NCBI RefSeq assembly: GCF_009932555.1
Contig: NZ_BLJO01000010.1
Coordinates: forward strand, 247,972 to 311,971
From: Steroidobacter agaridevorans
GTDB lineage: Bacteria > Pseudomonadota > Gammaproteobacteria > Steroidobacterales > Steroidobacteraceae
Direction: 5' to 3'
DNA length: 64,000 bases
The position numbers and the translations under genes are program-made. This document shows positions 8,748-18,587 of this stretch, one piece after another (the stretch's first letter is position 1; the number at the start of each line of letters is the position of its first letter). Under the pieces are notes generated by a model. The model ran no database searches. It saw only the letters and a program-made list of their open reading frames with translations, and was not told the DNA's origin.

Positions 8748-10157
8748 ATGCCGGAGCTCTACACCGCAAGCGATATCACACGAATAAGTGGCGCAGCGGG
8801 CGCCGACGCGACTCGCGAGCATGGTCGCAGCCCGTTTAGAAAAGATTACGGTCGCCTGCTGCATGCACCTTCCTTTCGACGCCTCCAAGGCAAGACGCAG
8901 TTATTTCCAGGAACCGAATCGGATTTTTTCCGCAATCGACTGACACACTCGCTGGAGGTGGCGCAGATTGCGGGCGGCATAGCGCAGCGACTGAACGCGA
9001 GCAACGCGCAGGACTATCAGATCGACCTCGATCTGGTGCAATTCGCCGGCCTGGCTCACGACTTGGGCCATCCTCCGTTCGGACACAACGGTGAACGGGC
9101 GCTCGACGAACTGATGCGCGAGTTCGGAGGCTTCGAAAGCAACGCCCAGACGCTCCACATTCTTGCGCAGGTCGAACGGAAGATTGTTTTGGACCGGGAT
9201 GGCGTACGCAGGGACGACTGCGGACTCGACCTGTGCTATCGCACGCTCGCGTCGATCTTGAAGTACGACCACGCCATTGCATTCGTGCGCCCTGCGGAGG
9301 CCGACATCGACAAAGGCTATTACGCATCCGAAGCCAGCCTGGTCGAGACAGTAAAGGTGGCGTTATCACGGGGACATTCGGGGCAGTTCAAGACCTTGGA
9401 ATGCCAACTCATGGAGTTGGCCGATGACATCGCGTACTCGACCTATGACCTCGAAGATTCGATGCATGCAGGTTTCGTCACGCCGCTGACCTTGATCGAC
9501 TCACTGATGAACGACGAAGGAATCTGCGCGACCGTCCTCCGGAAGACCAACAGGAGTCTGCTGCAGAATTCCTATGAGTCAGTTTCATTTGCAGAGCTCT
9601 GTGAGGCAGCCGCGGGAATTTTCGGCGACACCGGCTTCGGCAACGGCTGCTCGGGGGCGCCTGATGCAAGCGAGCTGCTGAAAGCTGCACTAGCGGGAGT
9701 CCAGTGCTTTACCGTCGATCGCAACCTGAGTACGAACGGCAAGTGGCGAACGCGGTTCACGGCGGAACGTATCGGAGAATTGATAGGCAGCGTCGAGTTC
9801 GTCTGCAACGAATCTCATCCCGCCTTCTCGACCGTGCGCCTGACCCGCGATGCCTTGATTCAAGTCGAGATACTGAAGCATCTGAACTTCGAACTGGTCA
9901 TCCGCTCGCCCCGACTGGCTGTTGTCGAGTATCGAGGCAAAGACATCGTCCGGGACATCTTCAAAGCGCTGCATGGGAGCAACGGCAGCCTGTTGCCAAA
10001 TGACTGGAAAGGCAGGTACCGCTTGGCAACGAACGTGAGCGGGGCGGCTGCATGCCGCGTCATCTGCGACTTCGTCGCTGGAATGACGGATCGCTATGCC
10101 GTCGAGTTCCATTCCGCAATTGCGGGAGAAGGCGCCAGCATATTCAGACCGCTTTAG
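8748..10157 (+). CDS. dgt: Deoxyguanosinetriphosphate triphosphohydrolase-like protein
   Basis: 469 residues of the HD-domain dNTPase family, which splits dNTPs (dGTP in the founding member) to the deoxynucleoside and triphosphate and so tunes dNTP pools. The N-terminus has FRRLQGKTQLFP and the first metal His in RLTHSLEVAQIA; the core HD motif is GLAHDLGHPPFGHNGE, near residue 100. Further conserved parts include ELADDIAYSTYDLED, which supplies the distal metal Asp and substrate-side residues. Length agrees with the family. No strong ribosome site is visible before the ATG. It stands alone or with the small upstream gene. Confidence 0.93.
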   Translation: MPELYTASDITRISGAAGADATREHGRSPFRKDYGRLLHAPSFRRLQGKTQLFPGTESDFFRNRLTHSLEVAQIAGGIAQRLNASNAQDYQIDLDLVQFAGLAHDLGHPPFGHNGERALDELMREFGGFESNAQTLHILAQVERKIVLDRDGVRRDDCGLDLCYRTLASILKYDHAIAFVRPAEADIDKGYYASEASLVETVKVALSRGHSGQFKTLECQLMELADDIAYSTYDLEDSMHAGFVTPLTLIDSLMNDEGICATVLRKTNRSLLQNSYESVSFAELCEAAAGIFGDTGFGNGCSGAPDASELLKAALAGVQCFTVDRNLSTNGKWRTRFTAERIGELIGSVEFVCNESHPAFSTVRLTRDALIQVEILKHLNFELVIRSPRLAVVEYRGKDIVRDIFKALHGSNGSLLPNDWKGRYRLATNVSGAAACRVICDFVAGMTDRYAVEFHSAIAGEGASIFRPL

Positions 10158-10421
10158 CGAACCTGAAGCGCACTGAACGGGCATCTTGAGGTTGTAAGAT
10201 CACCTCATGAATGAGCAAACAACCCCACCGCGGACAAGACGCGGCGGAGGTTTCTATGCGCGTAAGCGAATTCATCGGAAACACCTGTCGAGACCGGAGA
10301 GCTGAGCCGAAACAAGACGCTGACTGGCAGGGATCGATAGCATGCTGCGCCGATTCCCCAGACCCGCTCTTGAACTCGCGTCATCGTTCTCAACGTCTGG
10401 GGTATGCTCGGCGCTGCCCCC

Positions 10422-13400
10422 ATGAGTCACACCCCTTATTTCCACCCGGCGGTCGACGCCTGGTTCAACACCCGATTTCATGCGCCCACGCCTGCGCAGG
10501 CGGACGCGTGGCCGGCGATTCAGTCAGGAAAACATGTACTGATCGCGGCTCCCACCGGTTCGGGTAAGACGCTGGCGGCGTTTCTTGCGGCCATCGATGA
10601 GCTGGTGCGCGAAGGCGAGCAGTTCGGGCTGCCGGATGAGACGCGGATTGTCTATGTGTCGCCGTTGAAGGCGCTGTCGAACGACATCAATCGCAATCTC
10701 GAAGCGCCGCTCGCCGGCATTCGCGACAAATTGCTCGAGCTGGGCATGCGCGATGTCGACATCCGCACCTGGGTCCGCACCGGCGACACGCCGCAGACCG
10801 AGCGCAATCAGATGCGGCGCAAGCCGCCGCACATCGTTGTAACGACGCCGGAGTCGCTCTACATCCTGCTCGGCTCCGAATCGGGACGTGAGATGTTGAG
10901 CACGACGCGCACGGTCATCGTCGACGAAATCCATGCGGTCGCCGGCAGCAAGCGCGGCTCGCATTTGTCGCTTTCGTTGGAACGGCTGGAAGCGCTGGTC
11001 GGCCGACGACTCACTCGGGTCGGTCTCTCCGCGACTCAGCAGCCCATCGAAGAAGTCGCGCGTTTTCTGGTCGGTGGACGTTACTTGCTGCCGGATGGCG
11101 AGGCCGACTGCGCCATCGTCGACAGCGGCCACATTCGCCAACGCGACCTGGCCATCGAGCTGCCGGAAGAGCCGCTGGAAGCGGTGATGTCGAATGAAAC
11201 CTGGGGTCAGGTCTACGACCGCCTCGTGCAACTCATCAACGAGCATCGCACGACGCTGATCTTCGTGAACACGCGGCGCACGGCCGAGCGGATCTGTCGT
11301 CAGCTCACCGAGCGTCTGGACAAGGACAAGCCCAAAGATGCGCCGCCTTCCGTTACCGCCCATCACGGCAGCCTGGCGAAGGAGCTGCGCTTCGATGCCG
11401 AGCAGCGTTTGAAGTTCGGTCAGCTCAAAGCGCTGGTGGCGACAGCTTCTCTCGAGCTCGGCATTGATATTGGCGATGTCGATCTGGTCTGTCAGATCGC
11501 CTCGCCGCGCACTATCAATGCGTTCCTGCAGCGCGTGGGTCGGTCCGGTCACGCGGTCGGCGCGACACCGAAAGGGCGTTTGTTTCCTCAATCGCGCGAC
11601 GACCTGGTGGAGTGCACGGCGCTGCTCGACAGCGTGCGTCGAGGCGAGCTGGACCGGTTGAGAATTCCGGTGGCGCCGATCGACGTGCTGTCTCAGCAAA
11701 TCGTCGCCGAAGCCGCTGCCCGCGAATGCACGGAGCAAGAGCTGTTCGATCTGGTTCGACACGCATATCCGTTCAAGACGGTTACGCGCGAATCGTTCGA
11801 TGAAATCGTCCACATGCTGGCCGAGGGGTTCACGACCCGACGCGGCCGGCACGGCGCGCTGCTGTATCACGATGCTGTCAATCACATCATCAAGGGTCGC
11901 AAAGGCGCTCGCCTGACGGCGATCACTTCCGGCGGAGCAATTCCGGATACGGCCGACTATCAAGTGATGCTGGAGCCGGAAGGCGTGATGGTCGGCACGC
12001 TGAACGAAGACTTCGCGGTCGAGAGCATGTCGGGCGACGTCTTCCAGCTCGGCAATTCGTCGTATCGCATCCTGCGAGTCGAGCGCAACACGGTGCGAGT
12101 CCAGGACGCGAAGGGCGAAGCGCCGAGCATTCCGTTCTGGCTTGGCGAGGCGCCGGGACGGACCGATGAGTTGTCTGGCGCGGTCTCGCGCTTACGCGAA
12201 GAGATCGAAAGCCGCTTCGATGAGCACTCCTTCAATGGCGACGCGGCCAGATCCGCCGCCTACCAGTGGCTGATCGACGAAGTGGGCCTCGGCGAAATCG
12301 CCGCCGGCCAACTCGTTGCCTATCTGGCGTCGGCGCAGGCCGCGCTCGGCGCGTTGCCGACGCAGCAGAAAGTGATCTTCGAGCGCTTCTTCGATGAGTC
12401 CGGCGGCATGCAACTGGTGATTCACTCGCCCTTCGGCAGCCGGATCAATCGCGCCTGGGGCCTGGCCCTGCGCAAACGTTTCTGCCGCACATTCAACTTC
12501 GAGCTGCAGGCCGCGGCCACCGAAGACACGATCATTCTGTCGCTGACCGGCTCGCACAGTTTCGAGCTGTTGGATGTGGCGAAGTATCTGCACCCGAACA
12601 CTGCGCGCGACATCCTTATTCAAGCCATGCTTGATGCGCCGATGTTCAATACGCGTTGGCGTTGGGGCGCATCGATCGCGCTGGCGCTGCCGCGATTCCG
12701 CGGTGGCAAGAAGGTGCCGCCGCAGATCGCACGTATGAATGCGGAAGACCTGCTCGCGTCCGTGTTCCCAGACCAGGTGGCGTGCGGCGAGAACATCGTC
12801 GGCGACATCGTGGTCCCCGATCATCCCTTGGTCCAGCAGACGGTGCGCGACTGCCTGGAAGAGGCGATGGATATCGAAGGCTTCGAGCGGCTGTTGCGCG
12901 CCCTGACCACCCAAGCAATCAAAGTGGAGGGTCGCGATCTCACCGAGCCGTCACCGCTGGCCCTGGAAGTGCTGAACGCGCGCCCGTATGCCTATCTCGA
13001 CGACGCGCCACTGGAGGAGCGACGCACGCAGGCGGTGATGAGCCGTCGCTGGATGGACCCTCAATCCGCGTCCGATATCGGCAAGCTGGATCCAGCTGCG
13101 ATTGCTCGCGTTCGTGAAGAAGCCTGGCCGGATGCAGGCAATGCAGATCAGCTGCACGATGCCTTGTTGTGGCTGAGCTTCATGACGAACGAAGAAGTCG
13201 AGAGTCAGCCGAGCTGGCCGGGTCTTTGTCACGAGCTCATGACTCAGCGGCGCCTGACCAGGCTCAACGTCGGCACAGCCAGCATCTTCGTCGCTACCGA
13301 GCGCGTGCCTTACTTCGAAGCCCTGTTCCCCAATGTTTCCATGGACCCGCCCATCGTCGTGCCCGCGACCTATGCAGCCAAGCGCGACCGCGACGAGGCG

Positions 13401-14810
13401 GTACGCGAGATTGTGCGTGGACGCCTGGAGGGACTCGGCCCGACGACCGCCGCACAACTGGCTGCATCGTTCGGTGGAAACGTCGAAGACGTCGACGGCG
13501 CGCTGTTGGCGCTCGAAGCCGAAGGCACCGCGATGCGCGGAAGCTTCGACTCGGACGCCTCCGCAGGCACCCTTCAGTGGTGCGATCGCCGCTTGCTTGC
13601 ACGCATTCATCGCTACACCGTGAAGCGACTGCGTGCCGAGATCGAACCGGTCCAGGCGCGCGATTTCCTGCGCTTCCTGTTCGACTGGCAACGGGTCACG
13701 CCGAACCATCGCATGCAGGGTCCGGACTCTGTGCCCGCGGTGCTGGCGCAGCTAGAGGGCTTCGATGCTCCGGCCGGTGCGTGGGAGACAGAAATATTGC
13801 CGGCGCGCATCGCCGAGTACGAACCCGCCTGGTTGGATGAGCAATGTCTCGCCGGCCGCATCATTTGGACGCGTCTGGCCACTCGCAGCAGCGACTCAGA
13901 ACGGGGCGCCGCGCCGGTGCGTTCGACGCCGATTGCGTTGCTGCCTCGGCGCAATGTGAAACAGTGGTCGCAGTTCTCGAACAATATCGAACGCTCACAG
14001 CTCACCGACAAGGCACGCCGCGTCGCCGATTACATCGATGACAACGGCGCGTCGTTCTACGACGAGATCGTGGATCACGTCGGCTTGTTGCCGGTACAGG
14101 TGGAGGAGGCGCTGGGCGAACTGGTCGCGCTCGGCCTGGTGAACTCCGACAGCTTCGGCGGTCTGCGCGCCTTGTTGATGCCAGCGGATCGACGCCGCAG
14201 CAGCGCGCGTGATCGTCGCCGGCATCGACGCATCGCCATTTTCGGCATGCAGGATGCGGGTCGATGGGCGCTGGTCAGGAGGAAAGAAACAAAGCTCGAC
14301 GAGGTCAAGCCGGTGCCGCCGCGCAATGACGAAGCCGTCGAGCATATCTGTCGCACGTTGCTGAGGCGTTGGGGCGTCGTGTTCTGGAAATTGTTGGAAC
14401 GTGAGGCGGATTGGCTGCCGCCGTGGCGCGATCTGGTGATGTGCCTGCGGCGACTGGAAGCACGCGGCGAGATTCGCGGCGGGCGTTTTGTGGCTGGGTT
14501 CTCGGGCGAACAGTTCGCGCTGCCGGAAGCGATCGGTCAGCTGCGCGAAGTGCGCCGGCGAGATAGTGATTTGCAGTTGGTTTCGCTGTCCGCGGCCGAT
14601 CCGCTGAATCTGGTTGGCATTCTCACACCGGGCGGACGGTTGCCGGCGCTCACTGGCAATCGCGTGTTGTATCGGGACGGTGTGCCGACGGCGTTGTACG
14701 CGGGCGGCGAAGTGAAATTCATCGAACAGCTCGACGCGGCCGAGCAATGGCAGGTGAGAGGCGCGCTGTTGAAGCGGCAGGTGCCGGCGCCGCTGGCCGA
14801 TCTCGCTTAA
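10422..14810 (+). CDS. lhr: Large ATP-dependent helicase Lhr
   Basis: 1462 residues, near the size of the long bacterial Lhr proteins. These 3'-5' superfamily 2 helicases are linked to DNA repair and have uracil-DNA glycosylase activity in some members (family knowledge). The helicase core begins with TPAQADAW (Q-like motif), Walker A GSGKT at residues 46-50 and the DEIH box. The second RecA domain has [20 protein letters not shown] and QRVGRSGH. The rest contains the winged-helix and Lhr-specific C-terminal domains. I chose ATG 10422 (MSHTPYFHP) over an ATG six codons earlier because the latter has no usable ribosome-site spacing. Transcribed alone and ended by a GC-rich hairpin. Confidence 0.95.
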   Translation: MSHTPYFHPAVDAWFNTRFHAPTPAQADAWPAIQSGKHVLIAAPTGSGKTLAAFLAAIDELVREGEQFGLPDETRIVYVSPLKALSNDINRNLEAPLAGIRDKLLELGMRDVDIRTWVRTGDTPQTERNQMRRKPPHIVVTTPESLYILLGSESGREMLSTTRTVIVDEIHAVAGSKRGSHLSLSLERLEALVGRRLTRVGLSATQQPIEEVARFLVGGRYLLPDGEADCAIVDSGHIRQRDLAIELPEEPLEAVMSNETWGQVYDRLVQLINEHRTTLIFVNTRRTAERICRQLTERLDKDKPKDAPPSVTAHHGSLAKELRFDAEQRLKFGQLKALVATASLELGIDIGDVDLVCQIASPRTINAFLQRVGRSGHAVGATPKGRLFPQSRDDLVECTALLDSVRRGELDRLRIPVAPIDVLSQQIVAEAAARECTEQELFDLVRHAYPFKTVTRESFDEIVHMLAEGFTTRRGRHGALLYHDAVNHIIKGRKGARLTAITSGGAIPDTADYQVMLEPEGVMVGTLNEDFAVESMSGDVFQLGNSSYRILRVERNTVRVQDAKGEAPSIPFWLGEAPGRTDELSGAVSRLREEIESRFDEHSFNGDAARSAAYQWLIDEVGLGEIAAGQLVAYLASAQAALGALPTQQKVIFERFFDESGGMQLVIHSPFGSRINRAWGLALRKRFCRTFNFELQAAATEDTIILSLTGSHSFELLDVAKYLHPNTARDILIQAMLDAPMFNTRWRWGASIALALPRFRGGKKVPPQIARMNAEDLLASVFPDQVACGENIVGDIVVPDHPLVQQTVRDCLEEAMDIEGFERLLRALTTQAIKVEGRDLTEPSPLALEVLNARPYAYLDDAPLEERRTQAVMSRRWMDPQSASDIGKLDPAAIARVREEAWPDAGNADQLHDALLWLSFMTNEEVESQPSWPGLCHELMTQRRLTRLNVGTASIFVATERVPYFEALFPNVSMDPPIVVPATYAAKRDRDEAVREIVRGRLEGLGPTTAAQLAASFGGNVEDVDGALLALEAEGTAMRGSFDSDASAGTLQWCDRRLLARIHRYTVKRLRAEIEPVQARDFLRFLFDWQRVTPNHRMQGPDSVPAVLAQLEGFDAPAGAWETEILPARIAEYEPAWLDEQCLAGRIIWTRLATRSSDSERGAAPVRSTPIALLPRRNVKQWSQFSNNIERSQLTDKARRVADYIDDNGASFYDEIVDHVGLLPVQVEEALGELVALGLVNSDSFGGLRALLMPADRRRSSARDRRRHRRIAIFGMQDAGRWALVRRKETKLDEVKPVPPRNDEAVEHICRTLLRRWGVVFWKLLEREADWLPPWRDLVMCLRRLEARGEIRGGRFVAGFSGEQFALPEAIGQLREVRRRDSDLQLVSLSAADPLNLVGILTPGGRLPALTGNRVLYRDGVPTALYAGGEVKFIEQLDAAEQWQVRGALLKRQVPAPLADLA

Positions 14811-14835
14811 TCCGGCCGGAAGACCCACCCCCTAA

Positions 14836-14856
14836 CCCCCTCCCGCCGGGAGGGGG
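14836..14856 (+). terminator. Bidirectional hairpin between convergent genes
   Basis: A perfect 9-bp stem, CCCCCTCCC and its complement around GCC, lies between the ends of lhr and the leftward lipoprotein gene. The CCTAACCCCCTCCC form resembles dispersed intergenic repeats common in Gammaproteobacteria. It probably ends transcription from both sides. Confidence 0.55.
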
Positions 14857-14898
14857 AACAAGAAACCGGAGTGGACCCGAAACACCGGGTCGATCAAA

Positions 14899-15687
14899 TC
14901 AGATCACGATGATGCGGCCTTCCTTGTGATTCACCGGCTCCTGCTTCGGATCTTCGCGCTCGAGCTCCAGTGAGTCCGGGTCGGCTGGCGGCTGTTCCGG
15001 CTCGACCTTCGGCTCGCTGCTCGAGCCGTCGTTCGAATCTTGCCGGGCGATCGTGCCCAAGCCGTTCATGCGTGTGTTCACTTTGCGCGGCGAGCCTGTG
15101 TAGAAAATCGCGCCGACGCCGTTCATGGTCGCATCGAGCGATTCCTGAGGGTTCACGATCACGCTGCCGACGCCGTCGACCGTAACTTTCGCGTCGGCGA
15201 CCGCGAGCTTGCTCAGGTCCGCGTGACCCGCGCCGGCGAGGCGGACAGTGAGTTCGTCTAGCTGACCATCCGCTGTGATGTTGGTCGCGCCGGCCGCCTT
15301 GATCGCCGTGTCGCCGCCGTGCAGGCCGGCCACGCTCACATCGTTGCCGCCTTCCACCTCCAGCGACTCGAGCTTGGGCAGAGTGATCTGTACGGTAAGG
15401 CGTGTGTTGTTCCGGATCGTCCAGTCGCGCGCTTTGTTCTTGATATGCAACGTGCCGCCGCTGACGTTGGTCTCGGTGCGGCCGACCGTTTTCTCGTTGC
15501 CGCTGACCTGCACCGACAGCGGCTCGCCGATCTTGATCTCCAGCTTGGCGGCGCCTTCCAGACTGATGGAATCGAACGAGCCGACATCGCGGCGCTCACT
15601 CACCACCGGGCCGCGATCGCCGCCGTCGTGCCCGCCGCAGCCGCTCAGTAGCAACGCCATCGCGGCCAGCATGGGAAGTTTGTTCAT
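14899..15687 (-). CDS. DUF2807 (GIN-type) lipoprotein
   Basis: A 262-residue exported lipoprotein: the signal ends in MALLLSGCGG, a lipobox. The body is a right-handed beta-helix-like repeat region matching the auto-transporter-adhesin head GIN / DUF2807 family: FDSISLEGAAKLEI, SLEVEGGNDVSV and the repeated GVG/GLG turns (VDGVGSVIV, NGVGAIF, NGLGTI). The tail after residue 215 is acidic and Pro-rich (EPKVEPEQPP), probably disordered. Probably sits at the outer membrane or periplasmic face; the molecular role of this family is not established. Convergent with lhr and divergent from a diguanylate cyclase. Confidence 0.85.
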   Translation of the reverse strand: MNKLPMLAAMALLLSGCGGHDGGDRGPVVSERRDVGSFDSISLEGAAKLEIKIGEPLSVQVSGNEKTVGRTETNVSGGTLHIKNKARDWTIRNNTRLTVQITLPKLESLEVEGGNDVSVAGLHGGDTAIKAAGATNITADGQLDELTVRLAGAGHADLSKLAVADAKVTVDGVGSVIVNPQESLDATMNGVGAIFYTGSPRKVNTRMNGLGTIARQDSNDGSSSEPKVEPEQPPADPDSLELEREDPKQEPVNHKEGRIIVI

Positions 15688-16008
15688 GACGCGACCTCGG
15701 AATTTTACATAGCCCCTGGTTCATGATGGGCCGAGCCCTCGCCCCGGCGGAAGCCCATGCCGGCGAATCGCGGCCCGCCGCCGGTGAGCCACCAAAGCAC
15801 CGATTGCTTCCTGGCGGCCGTCCCGACGACGTGCGAACGTGCGCGTCCCCTGCAGCACCCCGGCGCCAAGTGTGACCTGGGTCACAACTTCATCACTCCG
15901 CCCCGCTTTTCTGCCGATTTGGGACGCATGCTGTGAGGGTAATGCGAGCAACGTGATTTTCGTCCGTGTCCTCAGAGCACGTACAGGGTTAACCTTACTC
16001 CCGTGCAC
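15688..16008. promoter_or_regulatory. Divergent intergenic region with a CRP-type site
   Basis: 321 bases between the DUF2807 lipoprotein gene and the diguanylate cyclase, holding promoters for both. The clearest element is TGTGACCTGGGTCACA at 15871-15886, an exact match to the CRP/Vfr/Clp consensus TGTGA-N6-TCACA, about 123 bases before the cyclase start. A leftward open frame of 104 codons crosses the region, but its Arg-rich product and lack of a ribosome site argue against a gene. Confidence 0.65.
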
Positions 16009-17256
16009 ATGAAGCCTCCGTCCCGAACCAAGCACCGCAACACCCTACGCGAGCGCTTCGCGAAGCTGTTGCCGCCGCTGACCTTTGCCGAGCCGCTCGA
16101 GAGCCAGTATCGCAACTGGCATACCGATCATGTGCGCGAGCGGGTGAAGTACACGATGCTGCCGGCGATGGGGCTGCTGCTGATCGTGTCGATGGCGGGC
16201 GGTCCGTTTCGCGAGCTGCGCGCAGCCTTGTTCGCGCCGGATCAGATGGTCATCGTCGACGTGCTTCGATTCGGCGTGCTGTTGCCGACCTGCACGGCGA
16301 TGCTGTTGGTGACTTACACCAAACTGTACTCGCGCTGGCTGACGTTCGCGGCGCCGGCCGTGGCCCTATTGCAGAGCCTGTGCATCGTCGCTTGTGACTT
16401 GCTCATGCATCGGCAGGGCTATTCGCTCAGCTCGGTGCTGCCCATGCTGGTGCTCTCGGCGTACATGCTGTTCGGCATGATGCAGGGGCAGGCGACCATC
16501 ACCGCAACCGCCATCGTGGTCGCTTACGGCCTGGCCGGCTGGGTTGCCGGGTTGAACACCGGCCAGCGCTTGTTCGATCTGGCCATGACCAGCGTCGCGC
16601 TGGTGCTGGGATTTTTCTTTCATTACAGCTTCTCGCGCACGCAGCGCTTGAACTGGTTCAGAAACATGATGCTGACCGACTCGGTGCATCGTGACGCGCT
16701 GACCAACATCGGCAACCGTCGCATGTTCGACGCCCACATCGATCGCTTGTGGAATCAAGCGATCCGCACGCGCGCGCCGCTCGCACTGCTGCTGGTCGAT
16801 CTCGATCACTTCAAGGCGTTCAACGATCACGCCGGCCATCAGGCTGGCGATCACTGCCTGGCGCGCGTCGCCGAAGCCATCGCGCAGTCGGCACGGCGTC
16901 CATTGGACGTCGCGGCTCGTTACGGCGGCGAAGAGTTCGTGGTGCTGTTGTTCGACGTGAAACGCGATCGCGTCGAAGAGTTGTGCCGCGAGATGCATTC
17001 CAACCTGGCGGCGCTGCAGATTCCGCATCCGGCGTCGTCGGTCGGCCCGTATGTGACGGTGAGCATCGGCGCCGCGTGCGTCGAGCCGCAAGCCGGCCGC
17101 AATCACGATGGCTTGATCCAGCTCGCCGACGAAGCGCTGTACGCAGCGAAAGAAGGCGGCCGCAATCGAACCGTCGTCATGGATCGCGAATACGCGACGC
17201 TCAAAACCGGTGCGTTCCGCGTGCCTCGCAAACGCGAGCGCACCGAAGCCGCCTGA
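16009..17256 (+). CDS. Membrane diguanylate cyclase (GGDEF domain)
   Basis: About 415 residues. The N-terminal half has roughly six hydrophobic helices between residues 45 and 215 and looks like an integral membrane sensor. A GGDEF domain follows, with the active-site loop as GGEEF (RYGGEEFVVLLF), substrate-side DLDHFKAFND and the inhibitory I-site RPLD exactly five residues before GGEEF. It should condense two GTP to c-di-GMP and be product-inhibited. Start could be GTG 16003 or ATG 16009; neither has a strong ribosome site. A CRP-type palindrome upstream suggests control by cAMP-CRP or a relative. Confidence 0.92.
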   Translation: MKPPSRTKHRNTLRERFAKLLPPLTFAEPLESQYRNWHTDHVRERVKYTMLPAMGLLLIVSMAGGPFRELRAALFAPDQMVIVDVLRFGVLLPTCTAMLLVTYTKLYSRWLTFAAPAVALLQSLCIVACDLLMHRQGYSLSSVLPMLVLSAYMLFGMMQGQATITATAIVVAYGLAGWVAGLNTGQRLFDLAMTSVALVLGFFFHYSFSRTQRLNWFRNMMLTDSVHRDALTNIGNRRMFDAHIDRLWNQAIRTRAPLALLLVDLDHFKAFNDHAGHQAGDHCLARVAEAIAQSARRPLDVAARYGGEEFVVLLFDVKRDRVEELCREMHSNLAALQIPHPASSVGPYVTVSIGAACVEPQAGRNHDGLIQLADEALYAAKEGGRNRTVVMDREYATLKTGAFRVPRKRERTEAA

Positions 17257-17423
17257 CGCCATCCAGCGACGTCACAACCTGCTATTTCTCATGTACAGCG
17301 TTATCAATCGACGCTGTTCCCCGGCGCGTTGTTTTCTGATGATACATTTCGACTGAGCGCGGCGGATCCAAACGGTCCGCCGGTGCATTACATCGAACTT
17401 CAAATCAGAGCCCCATCGCCCGT

Positions 17424-18440
17424 ATGTCCGCCATGATCGATACGCCCGCCGACGCGCCCGCCCGCTCCAACGAGATCGTCACGCTGCAAGCTCACATCCT
17501 GCAGCAGCAGACGCGTTATCCCGAGGCGAGCGGTCAGTTCTCCTGGATCCTCTCGGCGCTGGCCATCTCGGCGAAGATGATCGCCTCGCACGTCCGTCGC
17601 GCGCGGCTCGACGACGTGCTGGGCACGGTCGGCAATCAAAACGTCCAGGGCGAGCAGCAGCAGAAGCTCGACGTCATCGCCAACGACATCCTGTTACGCA
17701 CGCTCGGCGGCCGTGAAGGCGTGGCCATCGTCGCTTCGGAGGAGAACGAGGAGCCCGTGATCCTGCGCGCCGACGATGCCGCCGAGCGCAAGTACTGCGT
17801 GCTGTTCGATCCGTTGGATGGTTCGTCGAATCTCGACGTCTGCGGCTCGGTCGGCACCATCTTCTCCATCCTACGCAAGGATCGTCGCTCGCCACAACCG
17901 CAGTCGTCGCTGTTGCAACCCGGCGCCGAGCAGGTCGCGGCGGGCTATGTGCTGTACGGTTCGTCGACCGTCTTCGTGCTGACCATCGGCCTGGGCGTGG
18001 ATATGTTCGTGCTCGATCCGGCGTACGGCGCGTTCATGCGCGTGGCGCAGGGCGTGCGGATTCCGAAGTCCAACAAGTGCTACTCGGTCAATGAAGGCAA
18101 TCGGCTCAGCTTTCCCGAGGGCTACCAGAAGTATCTGTCCTGGGCGCAGGAGCGCGGTTATTCGAGCCGCTATGCCGGCGCGATGGTGGCCGACGTGCAT
18201 CGCATCCTGTTGCAGGGCGGCGTGTTCATGTATCCGCCGACCCGAAAAGCGCCCAAGGGCAAGCTGCGCCTGATGTACGAAGCCAATCCGATGGCCATGA
18301 TCGTCGAACAGGCTGGCGGCAAGGCGCTCAGCGCCCCGGGCGAGCGCATTCTCGAGGTGCGGCCCACCGATATTCACCAGCGGGTCCCGGTCATCATCGG
18401 CAGCAGCGAGGAAGTGGAGCACGTCGCCGCGCATTTGTGA
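17424..18440 (+). CDS. fbp: Fructose-1,6-bisphosphatase class 1
   Basis: 338 residues, full class 1 FBPase length. The metal-binding core is visible: ASEENEEP (loop Glu residues) and FDPLDGSSNLDV, the Li+-sensitive phosphatase motif with its metal Asp residues. Substrate-side segments GAMVADVHR, GGVFMYPPT and KLRLMYEANPMA are also present. It removes the 1-phosphate of fructose 1,6-bisphosphate in gluconeogenesis. The N-terminal 40 residues match the helical and allosteric start of the family. Monocistronic in appearance, with about 165 bases upstream containing a small inverted repeat (GGCGGA...TCCGCC at 17361-17381). Confidence 0.96.
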   Translation: MSAMIDTPADAPARSNEIVTLQAHILQQQTRYPEASGQFSWILSALAISAKMIASHVRRARLDDVLGTVGNQNVQGEQQQKLDVIANDILLRTLGGREGVAIVASEENEEPVILRADDAAERKYCVLFDPLDGSSNLDVCGSVGTIFSILRKDRRSPQPQSSLLQPGAEQVAAGYVLYGSSTVFVLTIGLGVDMFVLDPAYGAFMRVAQGVRIPKSNKCYSVNEGNRLSFPEGYQKYLSWAQERGYSSRYAGAMVADVHRILLQGGVFMYPPTRKAPKGKLRLMYEANPMAMIVEQAGGKALSAPGERILEVRPTDIHQRVPVIIGSSEEVEHVAAHL

Positions 18441-18587
18441 GACAAGGCGCCGCCCCAGACTCATTTCAGCCGGGCTGGGGTATCCGCAGACCCCAGTAAT
18501 TCATTGTGGAAGTCCGCGCGTTGCAGCAACCTGTGACGGCGGAGTGTATTCTTCTATCCTGGTGGTTTGGGTCTTTCGGGAAGCTCA

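Noticed and set aside
10207-10305. A 32-codon rightward frame between dgt and lhr
   Set aside because: Arg-rich, no ribosome site and no recognisable family.
10524-11963. A 479-codon leftward open frame inside lhr
   Set aside because: Same kind of antisense shadow; the lhr frame carries all helicase motifs across the same bases.
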